A program made the translations under genes and the position numbers. A stretch of DNA of 64,000 nucleotides from CAIYRG01 sp963747255 (lineage in GTDB: Bacteria > Pseudomonadota > Alphaproteobacteria > Micropepsales > Micropepsaceae): contig CAVVEG010000006.1 of assembly GCA_963747255.1 (NCBI GenBank), forward strand, positions 1 through 64,000, in the 5' to 3' direction. Below the pieces are notes generated by a model. The model was not told the DNA's origin and searched no databases. It saw only the letters and a program-made list of their open reading frames with translations. This document shows, in pieces, positions 52,296-60,415 of this stretch (position 1 is its first letter; every line of letters begins with the position of its first letter).

Positions 52296-54212
52296 ATGAA
52301 GAAGTTGTTTGCGGCGGCGATTGTGGTGGGGCTGATGACGGGTTTCTCCGCACTGGCTGCGGGCGATGCTGCCCCGGCGCCGGCAGAAACGGTTCAACCT
52401 GCCGCGCCCGCCACACTGCCCGCCAATATCGTATGGGAAACCAATAATGAGGAGCCGCTGATCGGTTCGCCCAAAGCGCTGAAGGGTGGAACGCTGAATT
52501 TGGCGATCGACTCCTATCCGCTGACCCTGCGGCTGATGGGACCCAATTCCAACGATTCCTTCGCCGCCTGGAATCGCGCGTTCACCATGGGATTTTCCCT
52601 GGTGACGATGCATCCGGTGACGGACAAATTCATTCCCCTGATGGCGACGGACTGGTCGATTCAGCCCGACCAGAAGACGATCTATTTCAAGCTCGATCGC
52701 GATGCGCGCTGGTCGGACGGCAAGCCGATCACCGCGGACGATTACGTCTTCACGTGGAAGATGATGCAGTCGAAAAACATTGTAGATCCCTATTACAACA
52801 CGTACGCGCAGCAATATTACCAGTCGGTGGACAAGATCGACGATTACACGCTGCGGATCGTCGGCACGCGGCCGAGTTGGCGCCCGCTTGTTGATTACGG
52901 GGCCCTGTGGCCGACGCCGGCGCATGCGACCGTTCTCGACCAGAACTGGGTGACACGCACAACCAATCAGCCGCAGATCGCGATCGGACCCTACATCATT
53001 TCAAATATGCAGCGCGGCGAGTCGGTAACGTTCAAGCGCGTTCCGAACTGGTGGGGCGACAAGAAGCGTTATTTCATCGGGCAGTTCAATTTCGACCAAA
53101 TCAATCTCCGGGTCATTTCGGCCGAGCGCACGCTCGATTTCCTTAGGCTGGGCGAACTGGACCTGATGGAAGAAGGGACTGCGAAGGAATGGCACGAGGG
53201 ATATAACTTTCCTGCCGTGCAGAACGGCTGGATCCGCCGTGCGCGTGTGTTTCTGGATTTGCCGCAGGGAATCAATGGACTGCAAATGAATTTGGAGGCC
53301 CCGATTTTCCAGAACCGGGATTTCCGGCTTGCCATGCAGTACCTCTTCAATTTCGACCGGCTAAATCGCGAGCTGATGTATAATGATTATTTCCGGATCA
53401 ATTCGTTCTTTCAGGGCACCGAATTCGCCAATCCAAAGGTCCATTCCTATCCGTTCGATCCGGAACAGGCGCGACAGCATCTGCTGAAAGCGGGCTTTCA
53501 CCGGCCCAATGCGATGAACGACCAAAGCTGGCTGGCGCAGGTCCGCAATGTCGCCTATGGGCTGCTTTTTACGCGCTCGGATACCGACGATATTCTGATC
53601 GATGATCGGGGACAGAAAGCCAGCTTCACCGTTCTTTACCCAGCGAAGGCTTTGGAGCGTCACTTGACGGTGATCCAGCAGGATTTCCGCCGTGCCGGCG
53701 TGGACATGAGGCTGCAACTGCTGGAGCCGGGAACTGCATTCGAGCGAGATCTTGAGCGCAAGTTCGAGATGACTCTGATCGCCATGTCGTCGGGCCTTTA
53801 TCCCGATCCACGGGAATATCTTGAGTCGGAATTCAAGAACGCGACCAACAACAACGATTTCTGGGGTTTCGGAACCAAGGAAGTCGACGCACTGATCAAG
53901 ACCTATGAGGACAGCCTGGATGCGGATGCGCGGCTGAAATCGATGTACCGCATCGATCAGATCGTGCATGACGAGGCGTTCTACGTGCCGTTCTGGTATG
54001 CCCCCTACGACCGGTTGGTCTTTTGGGATTACGTTCAATTCCCGGATTTTTACCTGCCCAAGCGCGCCGGGGGACTGACCGATTACATGGTGTACTGGGT
54101 CGATCCGGCGAAAAAGGCGGCGCTGGCACAGGCGATGCAGAACGGCACGCGCTATCCGCTCGATCCCGATATCGACAAGGATTATTACGGCGTGCGGAAA
54201 AAATTGCAGTGA
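52296..54212 (+). CDS. Periplasmic peptide-binding protein (SBP family 5, YejA-like)
   Basis: A 638-residue exported binding protein (signal KLFAAAIVVGLMTGFSALA) that delivers peptides to the permeases. The family features are GSPKALKGGTLNLAIDSYPLTLR, WSDGKPITADDYVFTWKMM, and near the end VHDEAFYVPFWYAPYDRLVFW. The start at 52296 is preceded by GGAG and gives the signal peptide; the longer frame from 52143 runs through the intergenic repeat and is rejected. It lies between the permeases and the ATPases in one operon. Confidence 0.92.
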   Translation: MKKLFAAAIVVGLMTGFSALAAGDAAPAPAETVQPAAPATLPANIVWETNNEEPLIGSPKALKGGTLNLAIDSYPLTLRLMGPNSNDSFAAWNRAFTMGFSLVTMHPVTDKFIPLMATDWSIQPDQKTIYFKLDRDARWSDGKPITADDYVFTWKMMQSKNIVDPYYNTYAQQYYQSVDKIDDYTLRIVGTRPSWRPLVDYGALWPTPAHATVLDQNWVTRTTNQPQIAIGPYIISNMQRGESVTFKRVPNWWGDKKRYFIGQFNFDQINLRVISAERTLDFLRLGELDLMEEGTAKEWHEGYNFPAVQNGWIRRARVFLDLPQGINGLQMNLEAPIFQNRDFRLAMQYLFNFDRLNRELMYNDYFRINSFFQGTEFANPKVHSYPFDPEQARQHLLKAGFHRPNAMNDQSWLAQVRNVAYGLLFTRSDTDDILIDDRGQKASFTVLYPAKALERHLTVIQQDFRRAGVDMRLQLLEPGTAFERDLERKFEMTLIAMSSGLYPDPREYLESEFKNATNNNDFWGFGTKEVDALIKTYEDSLDADARLKSMYRIDQIVHDEAFYVPFWYAPYDRLVFWDYVQFPDFYLPKRAGGLTDYMVYWVDPAKKAALAQAMQNGTRYPLDPDIDKDYYGVRKKLQ

Positions 54213-54225
54213 CGACGGGGCAAGG

Positions 54226-54310
54226 TTGTCATGGCCCGGGTCAAGCCCTGCCATGACGGAAGGCGCACGGGGTCAAGGCCCACACAAGCAGGCCCGGTCA
54301 TGACCGTGTT
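54226..54310. repeat. Palindromic intergenic repeat (GTCATGGCCCGGGTC type)
   Basis: GTCATGGCCCGGGTCAAGCCCTGCCATGAC (about 54226-54256) is a hairpin; GGGTCAAGGCCCACACAAGCAGGCCCGGTCATGACC (about 54270-54308) is a second one. They resemble the elements at 40354 and 49690. They lie between the binding protein and the first ATPase. Confidence 0.6.
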
Positions 54311-54335
54311 TTGCCTGCAAATGGTCCGGTAGTCT

Positions 54336-55334
54336 GTGGCGCTGCTGGAGATCGAGAATCTGAAGGTCGGTTTCGTCACGGAGGCGGGGCTTCTGCATGC
54401 CGTGGACGGAGTATCGCTGACGCTCGAACAGGGGCGCACCCTTGGTGTGGTGGGCGAATTGGGTTGCGGGAAGAGCGTCACAGCCACGTCGATTCTGCGT
54501 CTCGTGCCGAGCCCGCCGGGACGGATTCTCGGCGGCTCTATCCGCTTCAATGGAACCGACCTGCTGAAACTTCCGCGCGCGAAACTGCCGGAATATCGCG
54601 GGAAGAATATCGCGATGATTTTCCAGGATCCGATGACGTCGCTGAACCCGGTATTCACCGTTGAAAAGCAGATGGGCGAAGTACTGAAGCTGCGTTTTGG
54701 CCTTGATGGCCGGGCGGCACGGCAGCGCTCGGCCGAGATGCTGACCACGGTGGGGATTTCCGACCCTCTGGCGCGGCTCACGAGTTATCCGCACGAACTT
54801 TCCGGCGGCATGAAGCAGCGCGTGATGATCGCGATGGCGCTGCTCTGCGAACCTCAGCTTCTGATCGCGGACGAACCGACGACCGCGCTCGACGTGACGA
54901 TTCAGGCGCAGATCCTGCACCTGATCCGGCAACTGCAGAAGCGCACGGGCGCGGCCGTGCTGTTCATCACGCATGACATGGGCGTGGTGGCGGAAATGTG
55001 CGATGAGGTTGCGGTGATGTATGCCGGCCGCGTGGTCGAGCAGGGCACGATCGGGGACATCTTCAAACGCAGCCGCCATCCCTATACCCGCGGGTTGTTG
55101 CGCAGCCTGCCGCAGAAGGGCATGGGGAAGAAGGCCGAGTTGCCCACCATAGAAGGGCTCGTGCCGTCGCTGATCGATCCCCCACCCTATTGCCGCTTTG
55201 CCGACCGGTGCTGGAAACGCAAGTCGCTGGATGAGGCGAGCCAGCAGCGCTGTTTGAGCGAAGACCCCAAACTGCGCCCGTTTTCAACTTCGCTGGTCGC
55301 CTGCCATTTCCCGGTCGAGGGAGACGAATCGTGA
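54336..55334 (+). CDS. Peptide ABC transporter ATPase (DppD/OppD type)
   Basis: A 332-residue ATPase that powers the importer. Walker A GELGCGKSVT, signature LSGGMKQRVMIAMAL, Walker B LLIADEPTTALD and the switch histidine in FITHDMGV are complete. The C-terminal oligopeptide-type extension has four cysteines (CRFADRC, a CWKRK and a later C) that in DppD relatives bind an iron-sulfur cluster. The start is GTG 54336. Its stop overlaps the start of the next ATPase (GTGA). Confidence 0.93.
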   Translation: MALLEIENLKVGFVTEAGLLHAVDGVSLTLEQGRTLGVVGELGCGKSVTATSILRLVPSPPGRILGGSIRFNGTDLLKLPRAKLPEYRGKNIAMIFQDPMTSLNPVFTVEKQMGEVLKLRFGLDGRAARQRSAEMLTTVGISDPLARLTSYPHELSGGMKQRVMIAMALLCEPQLLIADEPTTALDVTIQAQILHLIRQLQKRTGAAVLFITHDMGVVAEMCDEVAVMYAGRVVEQGTIGDIFKRSRHPYTRGLLRSLPQKGMGKKAELPTIEGLVPSLIDPPPYCRFADRCWKRKSLDEASQQRCLSEDPKLRPFSTSLVACHFPVEGDES

Positions 55335-56335
55335 GCGACGGCGACGCGCCGCTTCTCGTGGTCGAAGGACTGAAGAAATATTATCCCCTGCGAGGCGGAG
55401 TGTTCGGTGCGAAGATCGGCGATGTTCGCGCCGTCGATGGGGTGGATTTCACGGTGTCCCGGGGCGAGACTCTGGGGCTGGTCGGCGAATCAGGCTGCGG
55501 CAAGTCCACGCTTGGCCGGACCATTATCCGGCTGGAGGATCCGACGGCGGGCCGCGTGCTGTTCGAGGGCCGCGACCTGGCCCACGCGAAAGGCGAGGAA
55601 TTGTTCCGCCTGCGGCGCGACATCCAGATGATCTTCCAGGACCCGTATTCCTCGCTCAATCCGCGCATGACCGTTGGCGAGATCGTGCGCGAGCCGCTGC
55701 TGGTGCATCGCATCGGCGATCGCCGGCAACAAACCGAAATGACGCGCGAATTGCTGGAGACGGTGGGTCTGACCGGCGAAATGCTGCAGCGGTACCCACA
55801 TGAATTTTCCGGCGGTCAGAGGCAGCGGGTGAGCATCGCGCGGGCGCTTGCCCTTAACCCGAAACTTCTGATCGCGGACGAGCCGGTTTCGGCGCTGGAT
55901 GTCTCGGTGCGCAGCCAGGTATTGAACCTGATGGTGCGGCTGCAGCGCGAACGCAACCTGACCTATGTTTTCATCAGTCATGACCTGTCCGTCGTCGAAC
56001 ATATCAGCGATTCGATTGCCATCATGTATCTCGGGCGGATCATGGAGAAAGGCCCGGCCACGCGGATATTCGCGCGGCCGGCCCATCCCTACACACGGGC
56101 GCTGATGGAGGCCATTCCGATGCCCGATCCAGAACAGCGCCATACGGGCGAGCCGGTGCGCGGCGAGGCGCCAAGCGCAGTGTCTCCGCCCCCGGGATGC
56201 CCGTTCCATCCACGCTGTCCCTATGCGATCGAAGCATGCCGGCAGATTGTGCCGCCGCTGGAGCCGGTCGGCGCGGCCAATCTGAATGCCGCGCGCGACC
56301 ATCTGGCGGCGTGCATCCGAAAGGATGAGATCTGA
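55331..56335 (+). CDS. Peptide ABC transporter ATPase (DppF/OppF type)
   Basis: A 334-residue ATPase, the second of the heterodimer. Walker A GESGCGKSTLGRTI, signature FSGGQRQRVSIARAL, Walker B LLIADEPVSALD and FISHDLSV are intact. The C-terminal part with CPFHPRCPYAIEAC carries three cysteines, as in DppF relatives. Starts with GTG 55331, overlapping the previous stop. Last gene of the importer; two repeats follow. Confidence 0.93.
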   Translation: MSDGDAPLLVVEGLKKYYPLRGGVFGAKIGDVRAVDGVDFTVSRGETLGLVGESGCGKSTLGRTIIRLEDPTAGRVLFEGRDLAHAKGEELFRLRRDIQMIFQDPYSSLNPRMTVGEIVREPLLVHRIGDRRQQTEMTRELLETVGLTGEMLQRYPHEFSGGQRQRVSIARALALNPKLLIADEPVSALDVSVRSQVLNLMVRLQRERNLTYVFISHDLSVVEHISDSIAIMYLGRIMEKGPATRIFARPAHPYTRALMEAIPMPDPEQRHTGEPVRGEAPSAVSPPPGCPFHPRCPYAIEACRQIVPPLEPVGAANLNAARDHLAACIRKDEI

Positions 56336-56387
56336 TTCGATCCCAGATCGCGTAGTTGCGCGCGTCCAATGGGGTGTTGAATCAGAT

Positions 56388-56446
56388 CCCCACCCGAAAT
56401 CTTACGCTGCAAAATTTCGGCCTTCCCGCCAGGGGGAGGCCGAAAC
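56388..56446. repeat. Dispersed repeat (CCCACCC family)
   Basis: CCCCACCCGAAATC..CAAAATTTCGGCC, then TTCCCGCCAGGGGGAGGCCGAAAC. Pairing GGCCTTCCC / GGGGGAGGCC gives the second hairpin. It lies downstream of the importer operon, where it may end transcription. Confidence 0.65.
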
Positions 56447-56527
56447 TTACAACTCCCTGCTGTTCGCGAAATCCGCCAGATAAAGTCCGAACAGCAAAGT
56501 GGTAAGCGCAAAGAATGCCAGTATCAT
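56447..56527 (-). CDS. Very small membrane peptide
   Basis: A 26-residue frame, MILAFFALTTLLFGLYLAD plus a short polar tail, that could form one helix. AAGGAGATCCCG gives a strong, well-spaced ribosome binding site before ATG 56527. It ends where the dispersed repeat begins. Its size resembles KdpF-like or regulatory membrane peptides, but no partner is adjacent. Supported only by composition and the ribosome site. Confidence 0.4.
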   Translation of the reverse strand: MILAFFALTTLLFGLYLADFANSREL

Positions 56528-56726
56528 CGGGATCTCCTTTTCATGGCCCTGGTCTCCGATCCCTCCACTTCGAAACCAGTCACCATCGGCCGTAACCGTA
56601 GCCCGGAGTTGTGCCGTACGAATGCCGAATACGTGCCGCACATGGTACAGCTGTGGCCGAAATGAGGCGGACGTGTACGGACTGAATACGCTTATTCCGT
56701 TTACGGATATTTAACCTTCAGGAATC

Positions 56727-56783
56727 GCCCACCCGAAATTTTGCACTACAAAAATTCGGGTTCCCAGCCAGGGGAGGCCGGAC
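56727..56783. repeat. Dispersed repeat (CCCACCC family)
   Basis: GCCCACCCGAAATTTTGCAC..CAAAAATTCGGG, followed by TTCCCAGCCAGGGGAGGCCGG. Same structure as the copy at 56388, 340 bases away. It lies just after the minus-strand TRAP-type gene. Confidence 0.65.
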
Positions 56784-56788
56784 GAGAG

Positions 56789-57799
56789 TCAGCCGAGTGG
56801 GCCGGTGTGGGCGACGAGCAGATCCCAGGCGCGGACCCCGATGGCTTCGCGCCAACGCGGATAGAATTCCGCAAGCGCGGGTTTGAACGAGGCGCGATCC
56901 ACCGCGTTGAATTGCATTCCCTTGCGGGCAAGCCCCGCGGGCAATTCGTCGTTCAGGCGATCGGTGTCGGAGCGCTGCAGCTGAACATATTTGCGCGTAT
57001 TGGTCTCGATCACGCGCTGCACGTCTCCGGGCAGGCCCTGCCAGCGCTTCAGATTGGCCAGGGCGTTGTAGCCCGACCACGAATGATTGGTCATGCTGCC
57101 AAATTTCTGAAACTCATAGAGCTTGAGGAGTTCGACATCGTCCCAGGGATCGTCCTGGCTGTCGATCTCTCCGGCCTTGAGTGCGTCATGCGTACGGTTG
57201 AGATTGAGCGTGTGCACTTCGGCGCCGAGCGAACGGAAGAAATCCTGGTACAGTTTCGAGCCCGGCACGCGCAATCTGAGACCGCGGATATCGGCCGCCG
57301 TCCGGATCGGGCGGACCGAACTGGTCAGCTGATGCATGCCATTTTCGAAACAGCCTGCGGGAAGCAGATAGAGACCTTTTGCGCGCGTCTCATCGCGCAG
57401 GTAATCGCCGAGATCTCCGTCGAGGGCGGCATAGACCTGCGCCGGTCCGGCAAAGGCGAATGGCGTCGCCTGGACGTCGGCCGGTGGAACCAGTGCGGAG
57501 AGACCATTTCCGGCGAGGGTGAGGAATTCGAGTTCTCCCGATGTGAGCAGAGGAAGCGGATTTGCGATGCCCTGTTTTTCGCCGCTGTCGGGAAGAATGG
57601 TCACGTGCACACGGCCCGAGGTTTCGGAGGCGACGGCATCCCAGAGCTGAGTCAGGCGCCGGTGCAGCGGGCTGTCCACGGGCTGGTTGTGCACCTGGCG
57701 CATTTCGAATTCGGCGGCGCGGGCGAAGCGTGGAATAACGATCGAAACACCGGCGGCAGCAATGCAGAGATTGATCCCGCGGCGGGTGTGCAGTTGCAT
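56789..57799 (-). CDS. TRAP-type C4-dicarboxylate-binding-like periplasmic protein (DctP family)
   Basis: A 336-residue exported binding protein with a twin-arginine-like signal (TRRGINLCIAAAGVSIV). Body features are the DctP-type FEMRQVHNQPVDSPLHRRLTQLWD and IRGLRLRVPGSKLYQDFFRSLGAEVHTLNL. It should bind a carboxylate outside the cell. There are no DctQ/DctM membrane genes next to it. Instead a short-chain fatty-acid permease gene lies 28 bases upstream on the same strand. It could serve a distant TRAP carrier or the AtoE-type protein. Confidence 0.85.
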   Translation of the reverse strand: MQLHTRRGINLCIAAAGVSIVIPRFARAAEFEMRQVHNQPVDSPLHRRLTQLWDAVASETSGRVHVTILPDSGEKQGIANPLPLLTSGELEFLTLAGNGLSALVPPADVQATPFAFAGPAQVYAALDGDLGDYLRDETRAKGLYLLPAGCFENGMHQLTSSVRPIRTAADIRGLRLRVPGSKLYQDFFRSLGAEVHTLNLNRTHDALKAGEIDSQDDPWDDVELLKLYEFQKFGSMTNHSWSGYNALANLKRWQGLPGDVQRVIETNTRKYVQLQRSDTDRLNDELPAGLARKGMQFNAVDRASFKPALAEFYPRWREAIGVRAWDLLVAHTGPLG

Positions 57800-57827
57800 G
57801 TTTGGGCCTCCCCTGATGGCGACGGGA

Positions 57828-59195
57828 TTATACCAGCAGCAGGAGCGCGGCGCCGAAGATTACGCTGCTGACCACGAAAGTAATCACCGTGAGTCCGAGC
57901 ACGCGCTGGATGCCGATACCCGCAATGGCGACGACCGGCAAAGCCCAGAACGGCTGAAGCATGTTCGCGACCTCTTCGCCCATTGCGACCGCCATGGTGG
58001 TTGCGGGAATGGAAGCATTCAGCGCCACCGCAGCCGGGATGGTGAAGGGGCCCTGAACCGCCCAATGGCCACCACCGGACGGAACAATCATCGAAATGAA
58101 TATTGAGGAGATGAAACTGAGAAAAGGCAGCGTGTGCGCGGTCGCGAAACCGGCAATGCCGCGTGAGATCTGCTCCGCCAGTCCGGTCGCGGTCATCACA
58201 CCCATGATCCCGCCATAGATCGGATATTGCAGCATCAGCGCACCGGTTTGGCGCGCGGCGTCCTTCACCGCTTCGGCATAGGCGATCGGCGTCCGATGCA
58301 GCGCCAGTCCGGCGGTCAGGAAGAGAAAAATGATGAAATTGATGTCGAAATCCGCCGTTCCAGTGCTGACGGCGACCGCGACATAACCCATACCGGCTGC
58401 AACCAGAATGATCGTGCCAAGGGGCGAGTTCTCGATCAAGCGGGCAAATGAACGGGGCGCTCCCGGAACCGGCGGGGTTGGTTCAGCCGGTTGTTCATGG
58501 GTTGGGACAAATATCTGAACATCCGTGCCGCGCGGCCGCACCAGCAGCAGAACAACCGGCATCACAAGGATGATCGACAGCATGGGAATCAGATTGAACG
58601 CGGCAAAGATGGACTGGCCGAAGGGGATGACATGGCCGGTTACCTTCTCGACGATATTGAGGGCATTGCCGTGCGATGCCTGCGATAATGGAATGGAGCC
58701 GGATGGTCCGCTGGCATAGATCACGAATCCGGAATAGGCGGCAGCGACGAGCCAGGCAAAATCGACGCGTATCTGCCGCGCCACTTCGCGCGCCAGCACG
58801 CCACCGACAACCAGACCAAATCCCCAACTGATCCACGATGCCGCGGCAGCGGTGAGAAAGGTCAGCACAACCGCCTGATTGGGAGTCTTTATCGTTGCGA
58901 CCAACCGCCTGAGAGCGTGCATGCAGGGCGGGGAATGGGCCAGCGCATGTCCGGTGACGAGGATCAAGATCATCTGGAAGGCGAAGCCCAGAATTCCGAA
59001 AATTCCCGAATACCAGGAGGCGAGAATCACCGGCAGAGAACCCCGCGGAGCGATCAGCGCAGCAGCGATGGCGACGAGCACCGCGAGTCCGATGGCGAGT
59101 ATGAAGGGATCGGGCATGTAGCGCTCGAAGAGATCGATCGAGAGCGCAGCGAAACTGCGCCGGCGCGTTTCGGCTGCTGCGCTTTCCGTGCTCAT
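57828..59195 (-). CDS. atoE: Short-chain fatty acid permease (AtoE-type)
   Basis: A 455-residue carrier with about twelve helices, of the AtoE family that takes up short-chain fatty acids such as acetoacetate or butyrate. Features are LFERYMPDPFILAIGLAV, FGLVVGGVLAREVARQ, SGPSGSIPLSQASHG and the C-terminal IVPSGGGHWAVQGPF. The start at 59195 overlaps the stop of the CoA-transferase (ATGA), so the two are coupled. The longer frame to 59303 is rejected. Uptake followed by CoA activation is a plausible shared job. Confidence 0.85.
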   Translation of the reverse strand: MSTESAAAETRRRSFAALSIDLFERYMPDPFILAIGLAVLVAIAAALIAPRGSLPVILASWYSGIFGILGFAFQMILILVTGHALAHSPPCMHALRRLVATIKTPNQAVVLTFLTAAAASWISWGFGLVVGGVLAREVARQIRVDFAWLVAAAYSGFVIYASGPSGSIPLSQASHGNALNIVEKVTGHVIPFGQSIFAAFNLIPMLSIILVMPVVLLLVRPRGTDVQIFVPTHEQPAEPTPPVPGAPRSFARLIENSPLGTIILVAAGMGYVAVAVSTGTADFDINFIIFLFLTAGLALHRTPIAYAEAVKDAARQTGALMLQYPIYGGIMGVMTATGLAEQISRGIAGFATAHTLPFLSFISSIFISMIVPSGGGHWAVQGPFTIPAAVALNASIPATTMAVAMGEEVANMLQPFWALPVVAIAGIGIQRVLGLTVITFVVSSVIFGAALLLLV

Positions 59196-60409
59196 GCACA
59201 GACCCCTTCCCGGCGCATGGCGGCGATTTCGTCGCCGGTGAAGCCTGCCGCGGCAAGCACCTCGCCGGTATGTTCGCCGAGTTGAGGCGCAGGCCTGCGC
59301 CACACTCCAGGCGTGGCGGAAAAACGCGGAACGATGTTGGGCATCGGAATCGATCCGAGTTCAGGGTCCTCGACTTCGACGAATACCTCCCTCGCGCGGA
59401 AATGCGGATCCGCGAGTCCATCCGCAACATCATAAACCGGTCCCGCTGTGACACCGGCCGCCTGCATCGCATCGATTGCCTCGCCGCGACTGCGGGCCGC
59501 GAACCATGCGCCGATGATCTCGTCGATGACTGCGCGATTTTTCACGCGCGCATCATTGGTTGCAAAACGCGGATCGGCGATCATCTCCGGCCGGCCGATG
59601 ATTTCAAATATTCGCCGCGCTGTGGCAGCGGTAGAACCGGACAGCGCCGCATAGGTGCCGTCGGCGCAGCGATAAATATTGCGCGGTGCGGAAATGCTGA
59701 TGCCGTTTCCGGAGCGCTGCCGTACCTGTCCTGTGCGCCGGTAAATCGCCGCTTCCGGGCCGAGAATGGAAACCAGAGGTTCCAGCAGCGAAAGATCGAT
59801 CACCTGCCCCGGCGCGCCATGCTCGCGTGCGAAAAGCGCCGTGACGGTGGCCATCGCACCCGAGAGGCCCGCGATCATATCGGCAAGCGCAAGGGGCGGC
59901 AGCAGCGGCTCACGGTCGGGAAAGCCGCTGCGCGCCGCAAGCCCGCTCATCGCTTCCACGAGCGTCCCGAAACCCGGCAACCGGGCGTATGGTCCGGTTT
60001 GTCCAAAGCCGGAAACCCGCACCACGACGAGGCGCGGATTTTCTTCGAGCAGCCGATCAGGGGCGAAACCCATTTTCTCCAGAGTTCCGGGCCGGTAGTT
60101 TTCGACGAAAACATCGGCATCCCTGATCAACCGCCAAAGCGCAGCACGCCCAAGTTCGTGGCGCAGGTTCAGCACGATGGAGCGCTTGTTGCGGCTGTAG
60201 GTTTTCCAGAACAAAGGCTCGCCCCCGTCGAGCCAGGCGCGTAACGAATCGCCTTCGGGGGCTTCCACCTTGATGACGTCTGCGCCGAAATCCGCGAGTT
60301 GCAGCGACAGCATATTGCCGGCGACAAGACGGGAAAGATCAAGCACCCTGATGCCGTTCAACGGCCCGGCCGCCCGCGGTGAAAAATTCAGAGGTTCGGG
60401 AGAGGGCAT
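59192..60409 (-). CDS. Family III CoA transferase (CaiB/BaiF type)
   Basis: A 405-residue enzyme that moves CoA between carboxylic acids. Family features are LNGIRVLDLSRLVAGNMLSLQLADFGADVIKVE, YSRNKRSIVLNLRHE and ENYRPGTLEKMGF, and the likely catalytic aspartate is in LADMIAGLSG. It begins the run with the AtoE-type permease and TRAP-type protein. The acid is not known; the permease suggests a short-chain or beta-oxo acid. Intact and of usual length. Confidence 0.88.
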   Translation of the reverse strand: MPSPEPLNFSPRAAGPLNGIRVLDLSRLVAGNMLSLQLADFGADVIKVEAPEGDSLRAWLDGGEPLFWKTYSRNKRSIVLNLRHELGRAALWRLIRDADVFVENYRPGTLEKMGFAPDRLLEENPRLVVVRVSGFGQTGPYARLPGFGTLVEAMSGLAARSGFPDREPLLPPLALADMIAGLSGAMATVTALFAREHGAPGQVIDLSLLEPLVSILGPEAAIYRRTGQVRQRSGNGISISAPRNIYRCADGTYAALSGSTAATARRIFEIIGRPEMIADPRFATNDARVKNRAVIDEIIGAWFAARSRGEAIDAMQAAGVTAGPVYDVADGLADPHFRAREVFVEVEDPELGSIPMPNIVPRFSATPGVWRRPAPQLGEHTGEVLAAAGFTGDEIAAMRREGVCA

Positions 60410-60415
60410 CCGGGC

